Shown here: in pieces, positions 24,898-34,390 of the stretch
How the letters are laid out: each line of letters starts with the position of its first letter
Position numbering within the stretch: the first letter of the stretch is position 1
Assembly (NCBI RefSeq): GCF_001513965.1
Contig: NZ_KQ948022.1
Span: 319,482-383,481 of the forward strand
Source of the DNA: Streptomyces cellostaticus
GTDB lineage: Bacteria > Actinomycetota > Actinomycetes > Streptomycetales > Streptomycetaceae
Reading direction: 5' to 3'
DNA length: 64,000 nucleotides
The notes under the pieces: generated by a model
Database searches by the model: none
Seen by the model: only the letters and a program-made list of their open reading frames with translations
What the model was told of the DNA's origin: nothing
Program-made: the position numbers and the translations under genes

Positions 24898-24967
24898 TGG
24901 GTTCCCGGTCCGCCGGCCCGAGCGGTCGAGTGAGGGTTCCGTCACCAGCCGACCCTGGCGGCACCAC

Positions 24968-27900
24968 ATGAGCGCCCCCGTGCGGCAGCCGGACAGCGGG
25001 GGACCGGGACCGGCCACACTGGGCGCGGCCCTGCTGCGGATCAGCGACGTGCACGGCGGCCCCCGCGGCGTGGGGTTCCTCGTCACCGATGACCTCGCCT
25101 TCACCTGCGCGCACGTCGTCTCCGCCGCGCTCGGCCTGCCGGACCGCGTGCAGCCGTCCGCCGCCGCGGAGGTCGCCGTCGACCTGCCCCTGGCGCATGC
25201 CCCGGCCGCACCAGGCCCTTCGGCACCCGGCACCCCGGCCGACCCCGGCCCCGTATCCGTGCACCGCGCCAGAGCCCGTATCGCTCACTGGGTGCCCGCG
25301 CAGGACTCCGGCGCGGGGGACATCGCGGTGCTGCAACTGGTGTCACCGTTACCGGGGGCGCGGCCGGTGCGTCTTGTCGAGGCCGACGACACCTGGGGGC
25401 ATCCGGCGCGTGCCTTCGGGTTTCCCGCGGGGCGGCCGGGAGGTGCCTGGCACTCGGGCGTGCTGCGCGACCGGCAGGCCGGCGGATGGGTGCAGGCCGA
25501 CCTCGGGGCGAGCGGCGGTTACCGGGTCACCGGTGGCTTCAGCGGCAGCCCCGTATGGGACGACGAACTCGGTGGCGTGGTCGGCATGATCACCGTGGCC
25601 GAGGCGGGTGAGCCGCCGGCCAGCTATCTGATACCGGCCGGCACGTTGCTCGCCGCTCAGCCAGGACTGCGCGCGCTTGCTCTGCCGCCGTCGCCGTTCC
25701 GGGGCCTGGCCGCCTTCCGCGAGGCCGACGCGGACCTCTTCCACGGCCGGGCGGCGGAGAGCACGGAGCTGGCGGACCAGGTCACCGGTCAACGGCGGAC
25801 CTGTCTGGTCGGCCCGTCGGGCTGCGGCAAGTCGTCGCTCGCGCTGGCCGGAGTGGTGCCGCGGCTGCGGGCCGGGGGATTCGCGGTGGCCGTGCTGCGG
25901 CCCGCTTCCGGCAGCGGCCCCGCCGCCGCACTCGCCGCCGCGCTGCTGCCACTGCTCGAACCGGACTTCTCCGAAACCGCCCGGCTCGCCGTACTGCCGA
26001 AGGTCACCGCCCTCCTGACCAACGGCTCGTTGCCCGACGTCGTCGCCGGGGTCCTGCGCCGGCAGGGACGCGACCGCCTGCTGATCGTCGTCGACCAGTT
26101 GGAGGAGGCGTTCGGCGCCGGGCCCGAACTCGCCGGCGAAGTGGCCACGCTGCTCTTCGGCGACCGGCTCCCGGAACCCGTGCACGTCCTCGCCACCCTG
26201 CGCGCCGACTTCCTCGAAGCCGTCCTCGCGCACCCCACGACGGGCCCCGCCGTGCGCCGCGGCCTGTATGCACTCGGCCCGCTGGAGCCCGGACAGCTGC
26301 GGGAGATCGTCACCGCCCCGGTCGAGGCGGTACCCGGAGTCGGATACGAGTCCGGACTCGTCGCACGCATCCTCACCGACACCGGCGACGCCCCGGGAGC
26401 CCTGCCGCTGCTCGGCTTCACCCTCGACCAGCTCTGGCTGCGGCAGACCGGCGGCCTGCTCACCCACCGGGCGTACGAGGAACTCGGCGGCGTCACCGGC
26501 GCCCTGGGCCGGCACGCCGACAAGGAGTGGGGCAGACAGGTACCGGCGGCGGACGAGCCGGCCGCCCGGCGTCTGCTCACCGCGCTGGTCCGGGTGCCGC
26601 TCGGCTCGACCGCCGCCACCCGCCGCACGGCCCGGCGCACCGAACTCGACGACACCCGGTGGGAGATCGCGCAGCGGCTCGCCAAGAGCAGGCTTCTGGT
26701 CACCGGGCTCAGCCCCGAGGGCGCCGAGACGGTGGAACTCGCCCACGAGGCGCTGATCGGCGGCTGGCCCACGCTGGCCACGCAGGTCGCCGAGGACCGG
26801 GCGTTCCTGGTCTGGCGGGAGACGCTCCGGCACGACCTGGACCGCTGGGAGCGCGGCGGACGGGCCGCCGACCTGCTGCCGGGCCCCGCCGCGCTCGCCA
26901 CCGCCGACCCCTGGCTGCGCGAGCGCCCCGCCGACCTGAGCACCGCGGAACGCGCCTACCTGGAGCAGGGGCGCGCCGACCAGCGTGCCCGCGCCCGCAG
27001 GCGCCGCACCTTCCGGTCGGGCCTCGCCCTCGTCGCCGTACTCGTCCTCGTGCTCGGCACACTCTTCGGCTACTACCGCCATGTCAGCGACGAGCGCGCC
27101 GCGGATTCCGCCTCCCGCGCGCTCGCCCAGGACTCCGCCGACCAGGCCGACGGCGACCCCGTCCTGTCGGCACAGCTCGCCCTCGCGGCGTACCGCACGT
27201 CGCACACCCGCGAGGCACGGGACGCCCTGCTGCGGGCGTACCTGGCGGACAACTTCGCCGACCGTGTCCTGACCGGGCCTCAGGACGCCCCGATCGGAAG
27301 CCCGGCCTTCGTCCACATCGTCAACGGTGACGCGGACGCCGTCCAGACCAGCCTCGACGGTGACGTGGTGGTCGCCAACTCGCCGGGCGGCCGGGGCACG
27401 GTCTTCGTGCACGCCACCAGCGGCCGCGTACGCAGCATGCGCATCGACGAGGGCGTGCAGATCGCCGCTCCGCTGGTCTCCGGCGACGGGCGGCGGGCCG
27501 GTTTTCTCGCCCTGAACGGCGAGTTGATCTGGTACGACGTCCACCGGGACGGCACCGACGAGCACCTGCTCGGGCCCGCGCACCGCCTGTCCGCCGTGAC
27601 CGGCGCGGGCACCGGCCCCTACGACGGCTACAAGGCGGTGCTGTCCGCGGACGGCCGGATCGCCGCCGCTCTCAGCAACAAGTACCTGCTCTGGTGGGAC
27701 CTGGACGCGCCGGCCGGGGCGGGGCACAGCGGCCGGGTTCCGGCGCCGTCCGACGTGACGCACGGCCTCCGGCTCAGCCCCGACGGACGCACGCTGCTCG
27801 TGGAGGTCACCCAGCTGACCAAGGACGGCTTCAGCGACGGCGTGCTGGCAGTCGACCGGATCACCGGCACATCCCGGACGGTGGTGCAGGGCAAGGACAT

Positions 27901-29362
27901 CAAGGGTGTGAAGATCTCCGGGGACGGCACGGCCGTGGCGGTCTGTGCGCAGCACGGCGACGGGGAGAGCGTCACCCTATGGCGACAGCCCGTCGCGGGC
28001 GCGCCGCCGAAGAGCAGGCCGCCCGGTTACAAGGAGAAGGACCTCTGGTGCGACGCGCTGGACAGCGTCGACACCACCGGCCGCCGTGTCTCGGTCAAGG
28101 AGAACGGCTGGAACAACCTGGTCGACCTGGAGCACCGGACCCTCGCGGCCAGCGTCGGGCGGACGGCCGACGCCGGCGGGCTCACCGCGTACCCCGTGCT
28201 CGGCACCGTCGGCGGTCAGCCCGCGCTGATCGGCGTGGGGACGAACCGCGTGGTCTACACCCGGCTGTCCGAGCCCAACCGGATCGTCCCGGTCGGCGCG
28301 CTGGCGCTCACCGACGACGGCCGCAAGGTGGTCGCGATCCTCAAGGACGGCTCGCGCATCGGAATCCTGCCCCTCGGCGCCTCCAAGCCGGCGGTCAGGG
28401 TCTACCGCCCCAAGCCCTACTGGCAGCCGAAGAAGGGCGACCTCATCCAGTTCGACCACGGGGGAAAGCACCTGGTGGACCGGGTCGGCAGCAACCGCCT
28501 CATGATCCGCACGGCCGCCGACCTCCGCCCGGTCCACGAGATCACCACAGCACCCTTGCCGGGCACCTCCGAGAACAGTTTCAGTTACTTCTTCGACCGG
28601 TCCGGGAGTCTGATCACGGTCTCCGGCACGGTGATCCAGCGCTGGGACACCACCAGCGGACGGCAGCTGGCACGCTACGACGCCAAAGTCCTGCACCCGT
28701 CCTCGGAGAACGGGTCATTCGACATGATGGTGGCGAGCTACCCCGAACCGGGCCGGGTCGCGATCACCGTTTGGGGCCGGCGGGAGGTACGCATCGTCGA
28801 TCTGGCCGACGGCCGGACCGAATCCACGCTGGCCACGGGCACGGACACCAACACCGTGGGGTTCGCCAAGGACGGCCGGTACTTCGCGCTGCTGCGCAGG
28901 GGCGGTGCGGTGGAGCTGTGGCGGCACGCGCCTGTGCGCAGGGTGATGGCGCCCGTCGGGCTGGGGGACGACAGCACGCAGTACGCCGTCGGTTTCCCCG
29001 ACACGAAGACGTTCCTGCTGGCCAGCCATGGTCTGATCCACTTCTACCGGCTCGGGGACCCGGCCCGGGAGGGGAACGTCTACAACCTCGGCCCGGCGGT
29101 CCCGCAGGGCAGCCCGTACACCTTCCAGGATGTCTCGGGGGACGGCCGGACCGTGCTGTACACCGACGGCTCCGGCCACAGCGCCCCGCTCCGCCTGGAC
29201 CCCGATGTATGGCGCCACGCCCTCTGCGCGGTCATCGGCTACCGCGAACCGACCCCTGAGGAACGCTCGGGGCTGCCGGTCGAGGCATCCGCCGGGCCGC
29301 TCTGCCCGGAGCCGGGCCCTCACGCAGGTGAGCCGAATCCTGGCCGGCCTGAACTGATGTGA
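24968..29362 (+). CDS. Trypsin-nSTAND1 NTPase-TM-propeller protein (conflict-system type)
   Basis: One 1464-residue chain contains four parts. First, a trypsin-like domain (about 15-235) with His49 in TCAHVV, Asp118 in GAGDIAVLQL and Ser192 in GGFSGSPVW. Second, an nSTAND NTPase (about 240-660) with Walker A GPSGCGKSS at 282-290 and Walker B LLIVVDQLEEAF, plus a winged-helix/helical region ending in VELAHEALIGGWPTL. Third, a single membrane helix near 684-702 (LALVAVLVLVLGTLFGYY). Fourth, a beta-propeller-like C-terminus of about 700 residues. STAND proteins are switches: the propeller would sense a trigger, NTP-dependent assembly follows, and the protease is the probable effector. The ATG at 24968 has a weak ribosome site. 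The orientation puts protease, NTPase and propeller on opposite sides of the membrane. Confidence 0.88.
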   Translation: MSAPVRQPDSGGPGPATLGAALLRISDVHGGPRGVGFLVTDDLAFTCAHVVSAALGLPDRVQPSAAAEVAVDLPLAHAPAAPGPSAPGTPADPGPVSVHRARARIAHWVPAQDSGAGDIAVLQLVSPLPGARPVRLVEADDTWGHPARAFGFPAGRPGGAWHSGVLRDRQAGGWVQADLGASGGYRVTGGFSGSPVWDDELGGVVGMITVAEAGEPPASYLIPAGTLLAAQPGLRALALPPSPFRGLAAFREADADLFHGRAAESTELADQVTGQRRTCLVGPSGCGKSSLALAGVVPRLRAGGFAVAVLRPASGSGPAAALAAALLPLLEPDFSETARLAVLPKVTALLTNGSLPDVVAGVLRRQGRDRLLIVVDQLEEAFGAGPELAGEVATLLFGDRLPEPVHVLATLRADFLEAVLAHPTTGPAVRRGLYALGPLEPGQLREIVTAPVEAVPGVGYESGLVARILTDTGDAPGALPLLGFTLDQLWLRQTGGLLTHRAYEELGGVTGALGRHADKEWGRQVPAADEPAARRLLTALVRVPLGSTAATRRTARRTELDDTRWEIAQRLAKSRLLVTGLSPEGAETVELAHEALIGGWPTLATQVAEDRAFLVWRETLRHDLDRWERGGRAADLLPGPAALATADPWLRERPADLSTAERAYLEQGRADQRARARRRRTFRSGLALVAVLVLVLGTLFGYYRHVSDERAADSASRALAQDSADQADGDPVLSAQLALAAYRTSHTREARDALLRAYLADNFADRVLTGPQDAPIGSPAFVHIVNGDADAVQTSLDGDVVVANSPGGRGTVFVHATSGRVRSMRIDEGVQIAAPLVSGDGRRAGFLALNGELIWYDVHRDGTDEHLLGPAHRLSAVTGAGTGPYDGYKAVLSADGRIAAALSNKYLLWWDLDAPAGAGHSGRVPAPSDVTHGLRLSPDGRTLLVEVTQLTKDGFSDGVLAVDRITGTSRTVVQGKDIKGVKISGDGTAVAVCAQHGDGESVTLWRQPVAGAPPKSRPPGYKEKDLWCDALDSVDTTGRRVSVKENGWNNLVDLEHRTLAASVGRTADAGGLTAYPVLGTVGGQPALIGVGTNRVVYTRLSEPNRIVPVGALALTDDGRKVVAILKDGSRIGILPLGASKPAVRVYRPKPYWQPKKGDLIQFDHGGKHLVDRVGSNRLMIRTAADLRPVHEITTAPLPGTSENSFSYFFDRSGSLITVSGTVIQRWDTTSGRQLARYDAKVLHPSSENGSFDMMVASYPEPGRVAITVWGRREVRIVDLADGRTESTLATGTDTNTVGFAKDGRYFALLRRGGAVELWRHAPVRRVMAPVGLGDDSTQYAVGFPDTKTFLLASHGLIHFYRLGDPAREGNVYNLGPAVPQGSPYTFQDVSGDGRTVLYTDGSGHSAPLRLDPDVWRHALCAVIGYREPTPEERSGLPVEASAGPLCPEPGPHAGEPNPGRPELM

Positions 29363-29530
29363 GCAGAGGGGGCTTACCGACTTCGCCGAGGACATCGCGG
29401 TCTTCGGCCGGCCCCGCAGTGTCCCGGCGCGCGCACTGCTCCTCGTCCGCGGAATCGGCCCCCCGCATGGAGTATCAGTTGCCGGTGGCCTCGGACCTTT
29501 GCAGCACGGCGTCCTTTTCATCCCGATAAG

Positions 29531-30658
29531 ATGCCTATTGTGATCAGGTCAGGACGGCACCGGCATCGCCGCCCTCTATACGGCGGCCGACGGGAAGTCG
29601 TACTGCTGTCACCGGTGATCCTTACCGTCCTCATCACCGGCCTGGCCTTCGCCACCCCCAGGGAGATCGCCTTCAGCCGCCTCCTGCCCGCGGCACCCGC
29701 CCTCGCGGCCACGATGTGGCCCGTCCTGCCGACGATCCTGCTGGGGGCGTTCTGTCTGCTGGTCATGATCGGGCTCAGCCTCGTCTACTCCGACCTGGGG
29801 ACGCCGTACACGGCTGCTGCGATCGTTGCGGTCACCCTGGCGGCCGCATATGCCAGCCATCTTCGGCTCCAGCGAGAAGAGATGCTCTTCCAGGTGCGGC
29901 TCGTCGCTGACGCAGCCCAGAAGGTGCTGCTCCGCCCGCTGCCGCGCCGCATCCAGGACGTCGAAATCGAGTCGCTGTATCTGGCGGCCCAGGAGCAGGC
30001 CCGGATCGGAGGCGACTTCTATGAGGCGGCCGACACGCCGTACGGGGTCCGGCTGCTCATCGGCGACGTGCGCGGCAAGGGACTCCCGGCGGTGGGAGCG
30101 GCCTCGGCGGTGATCAACTGCTTCAGGGAGAACGCGTACGACCAGCCCGATCTGAGGAGCATCATCCATCGCCTGGAGGCCAGCATCGTCCGCTACAGCC
30201 TCACGACCCCCGCCTCGGACCAGCCGGAGCACTTCGCCACCGCGCTGATCGCCGAGATCCCGTACGGCGGTGGGCAGGTCAGGATTCTCAACTGCGGGCA
30301 CCCGCCGCCCCTGCTCGTGCGGCGCGGGGAGATCCGCGTCCTCGAGTCCAGCATGCCCTCGCCGCCTCTCAACCTCGCGACGCTCCTCGGAGACCACTAC
30401 TTCGTCGACACCGTCGCCTTCGGCGAGGGCGACCAGATGCTGCTCTACACCGACGGCGTGACGGAGACCCGCGACCGCGATGGCACGTTCTTCCCGCTGT
30501 CGGACTGGATGCGGCAGCTCGGCCCGGCGCCGCCCCGTGAGCTGCTGGACCGGCTTCACCGGGACCTGTTGCATTACAGCGGCGGAAGGCTCGAGGACGA
30601 CATCGCGGCCCTCGCCGTGCGCTGCCGGAACCCCCCGGGTACGCAGCGCTCCGGGTAG
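29531..30658 (+). CDS. Membrane PP2C/SpoIIE-type phosphatase
   Basis: The 375-residue protein has about three hydrophobic helices in the first 120 residues (VVLLSPVILTVLITGLAF, MWPVLPTILLGAFCLLVMIG and an AAIVAVTLAAAYAS stretch), then a coiled linker and an RsbU/SpoIIE phosphatase domain: EQARIGGDFYEA, LLIGDVRGKGLPA, NCGHPPPLLV, YTDGVTETRD and EDDIAALAVR, with metal-binding aspartates. It has no sensor PAS/GAF or HATPase domain. It should dephosphorylate an anti-anti-sigma factor. The start codon is uncertain: ATG 29531 or GTG 29540. Confidence 0.85.
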   Translation: MPIVIRSGRHRHRRPLYGGRREVVLLSPVILTVLITGLAFATPREIAFSRLLPAAPALAATMWPVLPTILLGAFCLLVMIGLSLVYSDLGTPYTAAAIVAVTLAAAYASHLRLQREEMLFQVRLVADAAQKVLLRPLPRRIQDVEIESLYLAAQEQARIGGDFYEAADTPYGVRLLIGDVRGKGLPAVGAASAVINCFRENAYDQPDLRSIIHRLEASIVRYSLTTPASDQPEHFATALIAEIPYGGGQVRILNCGHPPPLLVRRGEIRVLESSMPSPPLNLATLLGDHYFVDTVAFGEGDQMLLYTDGVTETRDRDGTFFPLSDWMRQLGPAPPRELLDRLHRDLLHYSGGRLEDDIAALAVRCRNPPGTQRSG

Positions 30659-30700
30659 CCGGCTGGAAGCCACGCTCGCCCGGAGCCGACCGCGCTCGGC

Positions 30701-31624
30701 TCAACTTCCGTGCGGCGTGGGGGAAGCTGCTGCCTGCTGTGCGCGTTCGGCAGCCGTGGGAGCCGTCACGGCGAGTCGGCGGTGGATGCGGCGGAGCATG
30801 GTGCGGGCCATGAAGGGGTGGACGCGCTTGACCGCGGCCCAGTAGAGCCTGCCGCGCCGGTTGTGGAGCCTGACGACCGTACCGAGCGTGACCTGGTGGT
30901 CGTCGACGAGGATCGAGGCGCGGAAGTCGAGGTGTCCGGCGTCCTCGCCCAGCAGCACCTCGCCGCCCTCGCGGCCCACCACCGGGAAGGAGGCCCCGCG
31001 CAGGACACCCCGCCACGACTCGGGGTCCCGCGGCATCCCGGGACGCATCCTCATCTGATAGGCGTCGCTGTAGTCGGTCCACTCGAAGGCGGCGCGGGCC
31101 AGGCGGGCGCCGGTGGGGAGGTCGCCGGCGTCGGCCCTGTCCCACATCAGCCGGTGGAGCAGCCGGACCCACGGCGACCAGCGGACGGGGCTGGGTGCCG
31201 TCCCGGTGGCCCGCTCGACGTTGTCGAAGAGCTCTTCGAGCACCGTGTCGTGCATCCAGCGCACCGCCAGGACCCAGCCCACCAGCATCGGGCCGCGGCG
31301 TTTCACCTCCAAGGTGTGCCGCACGCGGCAGCGGTCCCGGCCCAGCGGCTCGATGACGAACTCATGGTGGCCGCTCATGGGCGGGTTGAAGTCGAAGCGG
31401 ACGCGGCGGCCGGGCTCGTACGCGGTGACGCGGTAGCGGACGAAGCCATGGCCGCCGTCCGCGCCGACACCCAGGGGGCGGTCGAAGCGCATCGGGGGCC
31501 AGGCCGGTGCGGGCCAGATCGGGTCCTGGGGCGAGGAAAGCCGGTCGAGCAGGGCGCCGACGGCTCGGGCCGGGGCCTCGATGGTGCGCTCGTGGACATT
31601 GCGGATCGTGCTGAACCTGCGCAT
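30701..31624 (-). CDS. SRPBCC/DUF2867 domain protein
   Basis: The 307-residue protein has an N-terminal START-like half (TIEAPARAVGALLDRLSSPQ, VRYRVTAYEPGRRVRFDF) and a C-terminal DUF2867-type half (WTDYSDAYQMRMRPGMP, FMARTMLRRIHRRL). Both folds bind hydrophobic ligands in other proteins; no activity is known for this arrangement. It starts 11 bases from a pair of palindromic operators shared with the divergent TetR gene, so it is probably the regulator's target. Confidence 0.75.
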   Translation of the reverse strand: MRRFSTIRNVHERTIEAPARAVGALLDRLSSPQDPIWPAPAWPPMRFDRPLGVGADGGHGFVRYRVTAYEPGRRVRFDFNPPMSGHHEFVIEPLGRDRCRVRHTLEVKRRGPMLVGWVLAVRWMHDTVLEELFDNVERATGTAPSPVRWSPWVRLLHRLMWDRADAGDLPTGARLARAAFEWTDYSDAYQMRMRPGMPRDPESWRGVLRGASFPVVGREGGEVLLGEDAGHLDFRASILVDDHQVTLGTVVRLHNRRGRLYWAAVKRVHPFMARTMLRRIHRRLAVTAPTAAERAQQAAASPTPHGS

Positions 31625-31634
31625 AACGCGCCTC

Positions 31635-31676
31635 CATACGCTGCCGTATGTTGTCGACCATACGGTAGCGTATGGT
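31635..31676 (+). promoter_or_regulatory. Twin TetR operators between divergent genes
   Basis: CATACGCTGCCGTATG (31635-31650) and ACCATACGGTAGCGTATGGT (31657-31676) are palindromes, the second perfect (8-4-8), and the two are near inverted copies of one another. TAGCGT at 31666-31671 can serve as the -10 of the TetR gene, so the repressor would block its own promoter. Confidence 0.8.
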
Positions 31677-31677
31677 T

Positions 31678-32283
31678 ATGGTGCAACGGAGTGACAAGGC
31701 TCTCCGCGAGGGCGGACGCAAGCGGCTCACCGCGCAGGACTGGGCGGACGCGGCCTTGACGGCCATGGGTGAAGGCGGCCTCGCGGCGGTCGCCATCGAG
31801 CCGCTCGCCGCTCGTCTGGACACCACCAAGGGCAGCTTCTACTGGCACTTCGCCAACCGCGAGGCGCTGATCGAAGCCGCGCTCGACCGCTGGGAGCAGA
31901 AGTCCACCGAGGCGATCATCGCCGGGCTGGCGGCCGAGTCGGATCCGGGGACACGGCTGCGAAGGCTCTTCGCCGAGGCGTCCGAACTCGCCTCCGAAGA
32001 CCCGCTGGAGGTCTCGCTGCCGGCCTCGGCCGGGCACCCGCGGGTGGCCGCCGTACTGCGCCGGGTGACGGAGCGTCGGGTTGGCTACCTGGCGCAGCTC
32101 TTCGCCGAACTGGGCTTCCCTCCGGACGAGGCACACCGCCGTGCACTGCTGGCGTACACCGGCTACCTGGGACACACGCAGCTGACGCACGCGGTGCCGG
32201 AGACGCTTCCGGCCGGCGAGGACGGCAGGCGCTATCTGGACTCGGTGCTCGACACGCTGATGAGGGCTGCCCCGGATTCGTGA
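31678..32283 (+). CDS. TetR/AcrR family transcriptional regulator
   Basis: The 201-residue regulator has an N-terminal HTH: WADAALTAMGEGGLAAVAIE, then LAARLDTTKGSFYWHFANRE, the TetR consensus. The C-terminal ligand-binding part is variable. The ATG at 31678 lies six bases after a -10-like TAGCGT and has no ribosome site, which points to a leaderless transcript; the ATG at 31672 lies inside the operator. It probably represses itself and the SRPBCC/DUF2867 gene. Confidence 0.88.
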   Translation: MVQRSDKALREGGRKRLTAQDWADAALTAMGEGGLAAVAIEPLAARLDTTKGSFYWHFANREALIEAALDRWEQKSTEAIIAGLAAESDPGTRLRRLFAEASELASEDPLEVSLPASAGHPRVAAVLRRVTERRVGYLAQLFAELGFPPDEAHRRALLAYTGYLGHTQLTHAVPETLPAGEDGRRYLDSVLDTLMRAAPDS

Positions 32284-32297
32284 ACCCGGCGGACGGG

Positions 32298-33578
32298 TCA
32301 AGCCCGTCCATGTGCCTCCTGCGAGCGTCGCGACAGGGAGTCGATGACCACCGCGGCGAAGAGCACCCCGCCCGTGATCACGAGCTGGACGGCGGTGGGC
32401 GTGTCCGTGAGCGCCATGCCCGACGCGATCGACTGGATGACCAGGATGCCGAGTACGGCGGACCAGGTCGTACCGCGTCCTCCGAACAGGCTGGTGCCGC
32501 CGATGACGGCTGCCGCGATGGCATTGAGCAGCAGGACTCCCGAGCCTGATCCCTGGCTCACCGAGGTGATGCGCGAGGCCAGGAACAGGCCGCCGAGCGC
32601 GGCCATGGTGCCCGAGACCGCGAGTACCGCGGTCTGCACCCGCATCACGCTGAGACTGGCACGACGCGCCGCCTCGACACCGCCGCCGAGGGCGTAGACC
32701 TGCCGTCCGTAGTGCGTGCGCCGGAGAAGGATGTCGAGGCCGGCCACCACCACGAGGAAGATCAGGAGGGCGAGCGGCAGACCCTGGAACCGGTTGAGCA
32801 CATACGCGCCGGCGAAGGTGATCACCGCGAGTCCTGCCGTACGTGCCGCGATGTCCCGGAGCGAGCGGTGCGGCATGCCGACGGCCTTGCGGCGCCGTCT
32901 GTCCAGGTAGGACGCGAGGAAGGCCATGCCCGTGCCGCATGCCGCCAGTCCGTAGGCGGCACCGTGGTTGGTGAAGTAGTAGCTGGTCAGCTTGGCGACG
33001 AGCCCGTTCTCGTCGAGGTTGACGGTGCCGCTCGTCCCGAGGATGGAGAGCATGATGCCGTTCCAGGTCAGCAGCCCGGCCAGGGTGACGACGAACGCCG
33101 GCACCCGGGTCTTTGCGAAGGAGAAGCCCTGGACGGTTCCCGCCAGGGTGCCCGTGAGCACCGCGACGATGAGGGCGAGCCATTCCGGCACGCCGTTGTT
33201 CACGTTCAGAACGGCGAAGACCGCTGCCGCGAGGCCGCTGATCGAGCCCACCGACAGGTCGAGCTCGCCGAGGAGCAGCACGAAGACGATGCCGACCGCG
33301 ATCAGCCCCGTGCCCACGATGTCCACGCTGAGATTGGACAGGTTCCGGGGAGAGAGGAAGTTCTCGTTCAGGGACTGGAAGATGATCCAGACCACGGCGA
33401 GGACGAGGATGACGGGGAGCGAGCCAGGTTCGCCGGCCCGCAGCCTGTGCCGGAAGGCGCCGGCCCAGCCCGTCACGGCGCGGGCGACCGCCCGCACGGG
33501 GTGCGGCCGAGGGGCATCGCCGGTGGGTGCGGAGGGTTCGGTCCGCGTGTTGTCCGCCATGTCGTGCATGCCTTTCAC
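32298..33578 (-). CDS. Sugar ABC transporter permease (RbsC/XylH type)
   Basis: The protein has about 426 residues and around ten membrane helices, with a long hydrophilic N-terminal stretch before the first one. Family motifs include GIVFVLLLGELDLSVGSISG and LLNAIAAAVIGGTSLFGGRG, the BPD_transp_2 hallmark. It imports a sugar with the ATPase and binding protein encoded just upstream. GTG 33578 overlaps the ATPase stop (GTGA); GTG 33581 and ATGs a few codons in are alternatives. It converges with the TetR gene, with 14 bases between the stops. Confidence 0.88.
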   Translation of the reverse strand: MKGMHDMADNTRTEPSAPTGDAPRPHPVRAVARAVTGWAGAFRHRLRAGEPGSLPVILVLAVVWIIFQSLNENFLSPRNLSNLSVDIVGTGLIAVGIVFVLLLGELDLSVGSISGLAAAVFAVLNVNNGVPEWLALIVAVLTGTLAGTVQGFSFAKTRVPAFVVTLAGLLTWNGIMLSILGTSGTVNLDENGLVAKLTSYYFTNHGAAYGLAACGTGMAFLASYLDRRRRKAVGMPHRSLRDIAARTAGLAVITFAGAYVLNRFQGLPLALLIFLVVVAGLDILLRRTHYGRQVYALGGGVEAARRASLSVMRVQTAVLAVSGTMAALGGLFLASRITSVSQGSGSGVLLLNAIAAAVIGGTSLFGGRGTTWSAVLGILVIQSIASGMALTDTPTAVQLVITGGVLFAAVVIDSLSRRSQEAHGRA

Positions 33579-34357
33579 CACCCCGCCTCCGGTTGAGCCA
33601 TCCGGCGGGGCACGTTTTCCGCGGCACCGGTGATGGAGGAGATGATCTGTTCCTGAGACGCGGTGTTCACGTCGAAGAAGCCGTTGTTGCGGCCCAGCCG
33701 CAGCACGGCGGCCCGGTCCGCGAGGGCTTTCACATCCCCCAGGTTGTGACTGATGAGCAGCACTCCCAGACCGCGGTCCCGCAGCCGGTCGACGAGGTCC
33801 AGGACCTCGGTGGTCTGCTCGAATCCCAGGGCTGCGGTCGGTTCGTCCAGGAGCAGTACCCGCGGGTCACCGAGGAGGGAGCGAGCGATGGCGACGGTCT
33901 GCCGCTGCCCGCTGGACAGCGAGACGACGGGGCCGCGCAGATCGGGGACGCCCCTGGTCAGCCGTTCCAGCAGGTGTCTGCTGCGGCGCTCCATCTCCAC
34001 CTCGTCGAGGAACCCGAACCTGCGGATCTCCCGGCCGAGGAAGAGATTGCCGACGACGTCGAGGTTCCCGCACAGCGCGAGGTCCTGGTAGACGGTGGCG
34101 ATGCCGAGGCCGCGGGCGTCATGGGGGCGCCTGATATGGACGGTGCGGCCCTCCCACTCGATGACGCCCTTGTCCGCAGGGGCGACCCCGGAGATCACTT
34201 TGACCAGGGTGGACTTGCCGGCCCCGTTGTCGCCCAGAAGAGCGAGGACCTGGCCGGCGTGGATCTCCAGCTCGATGTCCATCAGGACATCGACGACGCC
34301 GAAGCGCTTGCACACGCCGTGCAGAGCCAGCAAGGGCGGAGCCGGCACGGAAACCAT
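33575..34357 (-). CDS. Sugar ABC transporter ATP-binding protein
   Basis: The 260-residue ATPase has a single cassette: Walker A LLGDNGAGKST, Q-loop region IATVYQDLALC, signature LSSGQRQTVAIARSLL, Walker B RVLLLDEPTAALG and ISHNLGDV. This single-domain form resembles XylG-short/FrcA-type proteins rather than the two-cassette RbsA. It lies between the binding protein (33 bases upstream) and the permease (overlapping) in an importer operon. Confidence 0.9.
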   Translation of the reverse strand: MVSVPAPPLLALHGVCKRFGVVDVLMDIELEIHAGQVLALLGDNGAGKSTLVKVISGVAPADKGVIEWEGRTVHIRRPHDARGLGIATVYQDLALCGNLDVVGNLFLGREIRRFGFLDEVEMERRSRHLLERLTRGVPDLRGPVVSLSSGQRQTVAIARSLLGDPRVLLLDEPTAALGFEQTTEVLDLVDRLRDRGLGVLLISHNLGDVKALADRAAVLRLGRNNGFFDVNTASQEQIISSITGAAENVPRRMAQPEAGW

Positions 34358-34390
34358 CTCCTTCCCGGGGCCCGGCCGCGGCCGGGCCCG

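Noticed and set aside
25349..27955. 868-codon minus-strand frame inside the nSTAND gene
   Set aside because: It is antisense to the trypsin and NTPase domains, whose catalytic motifs are intact.
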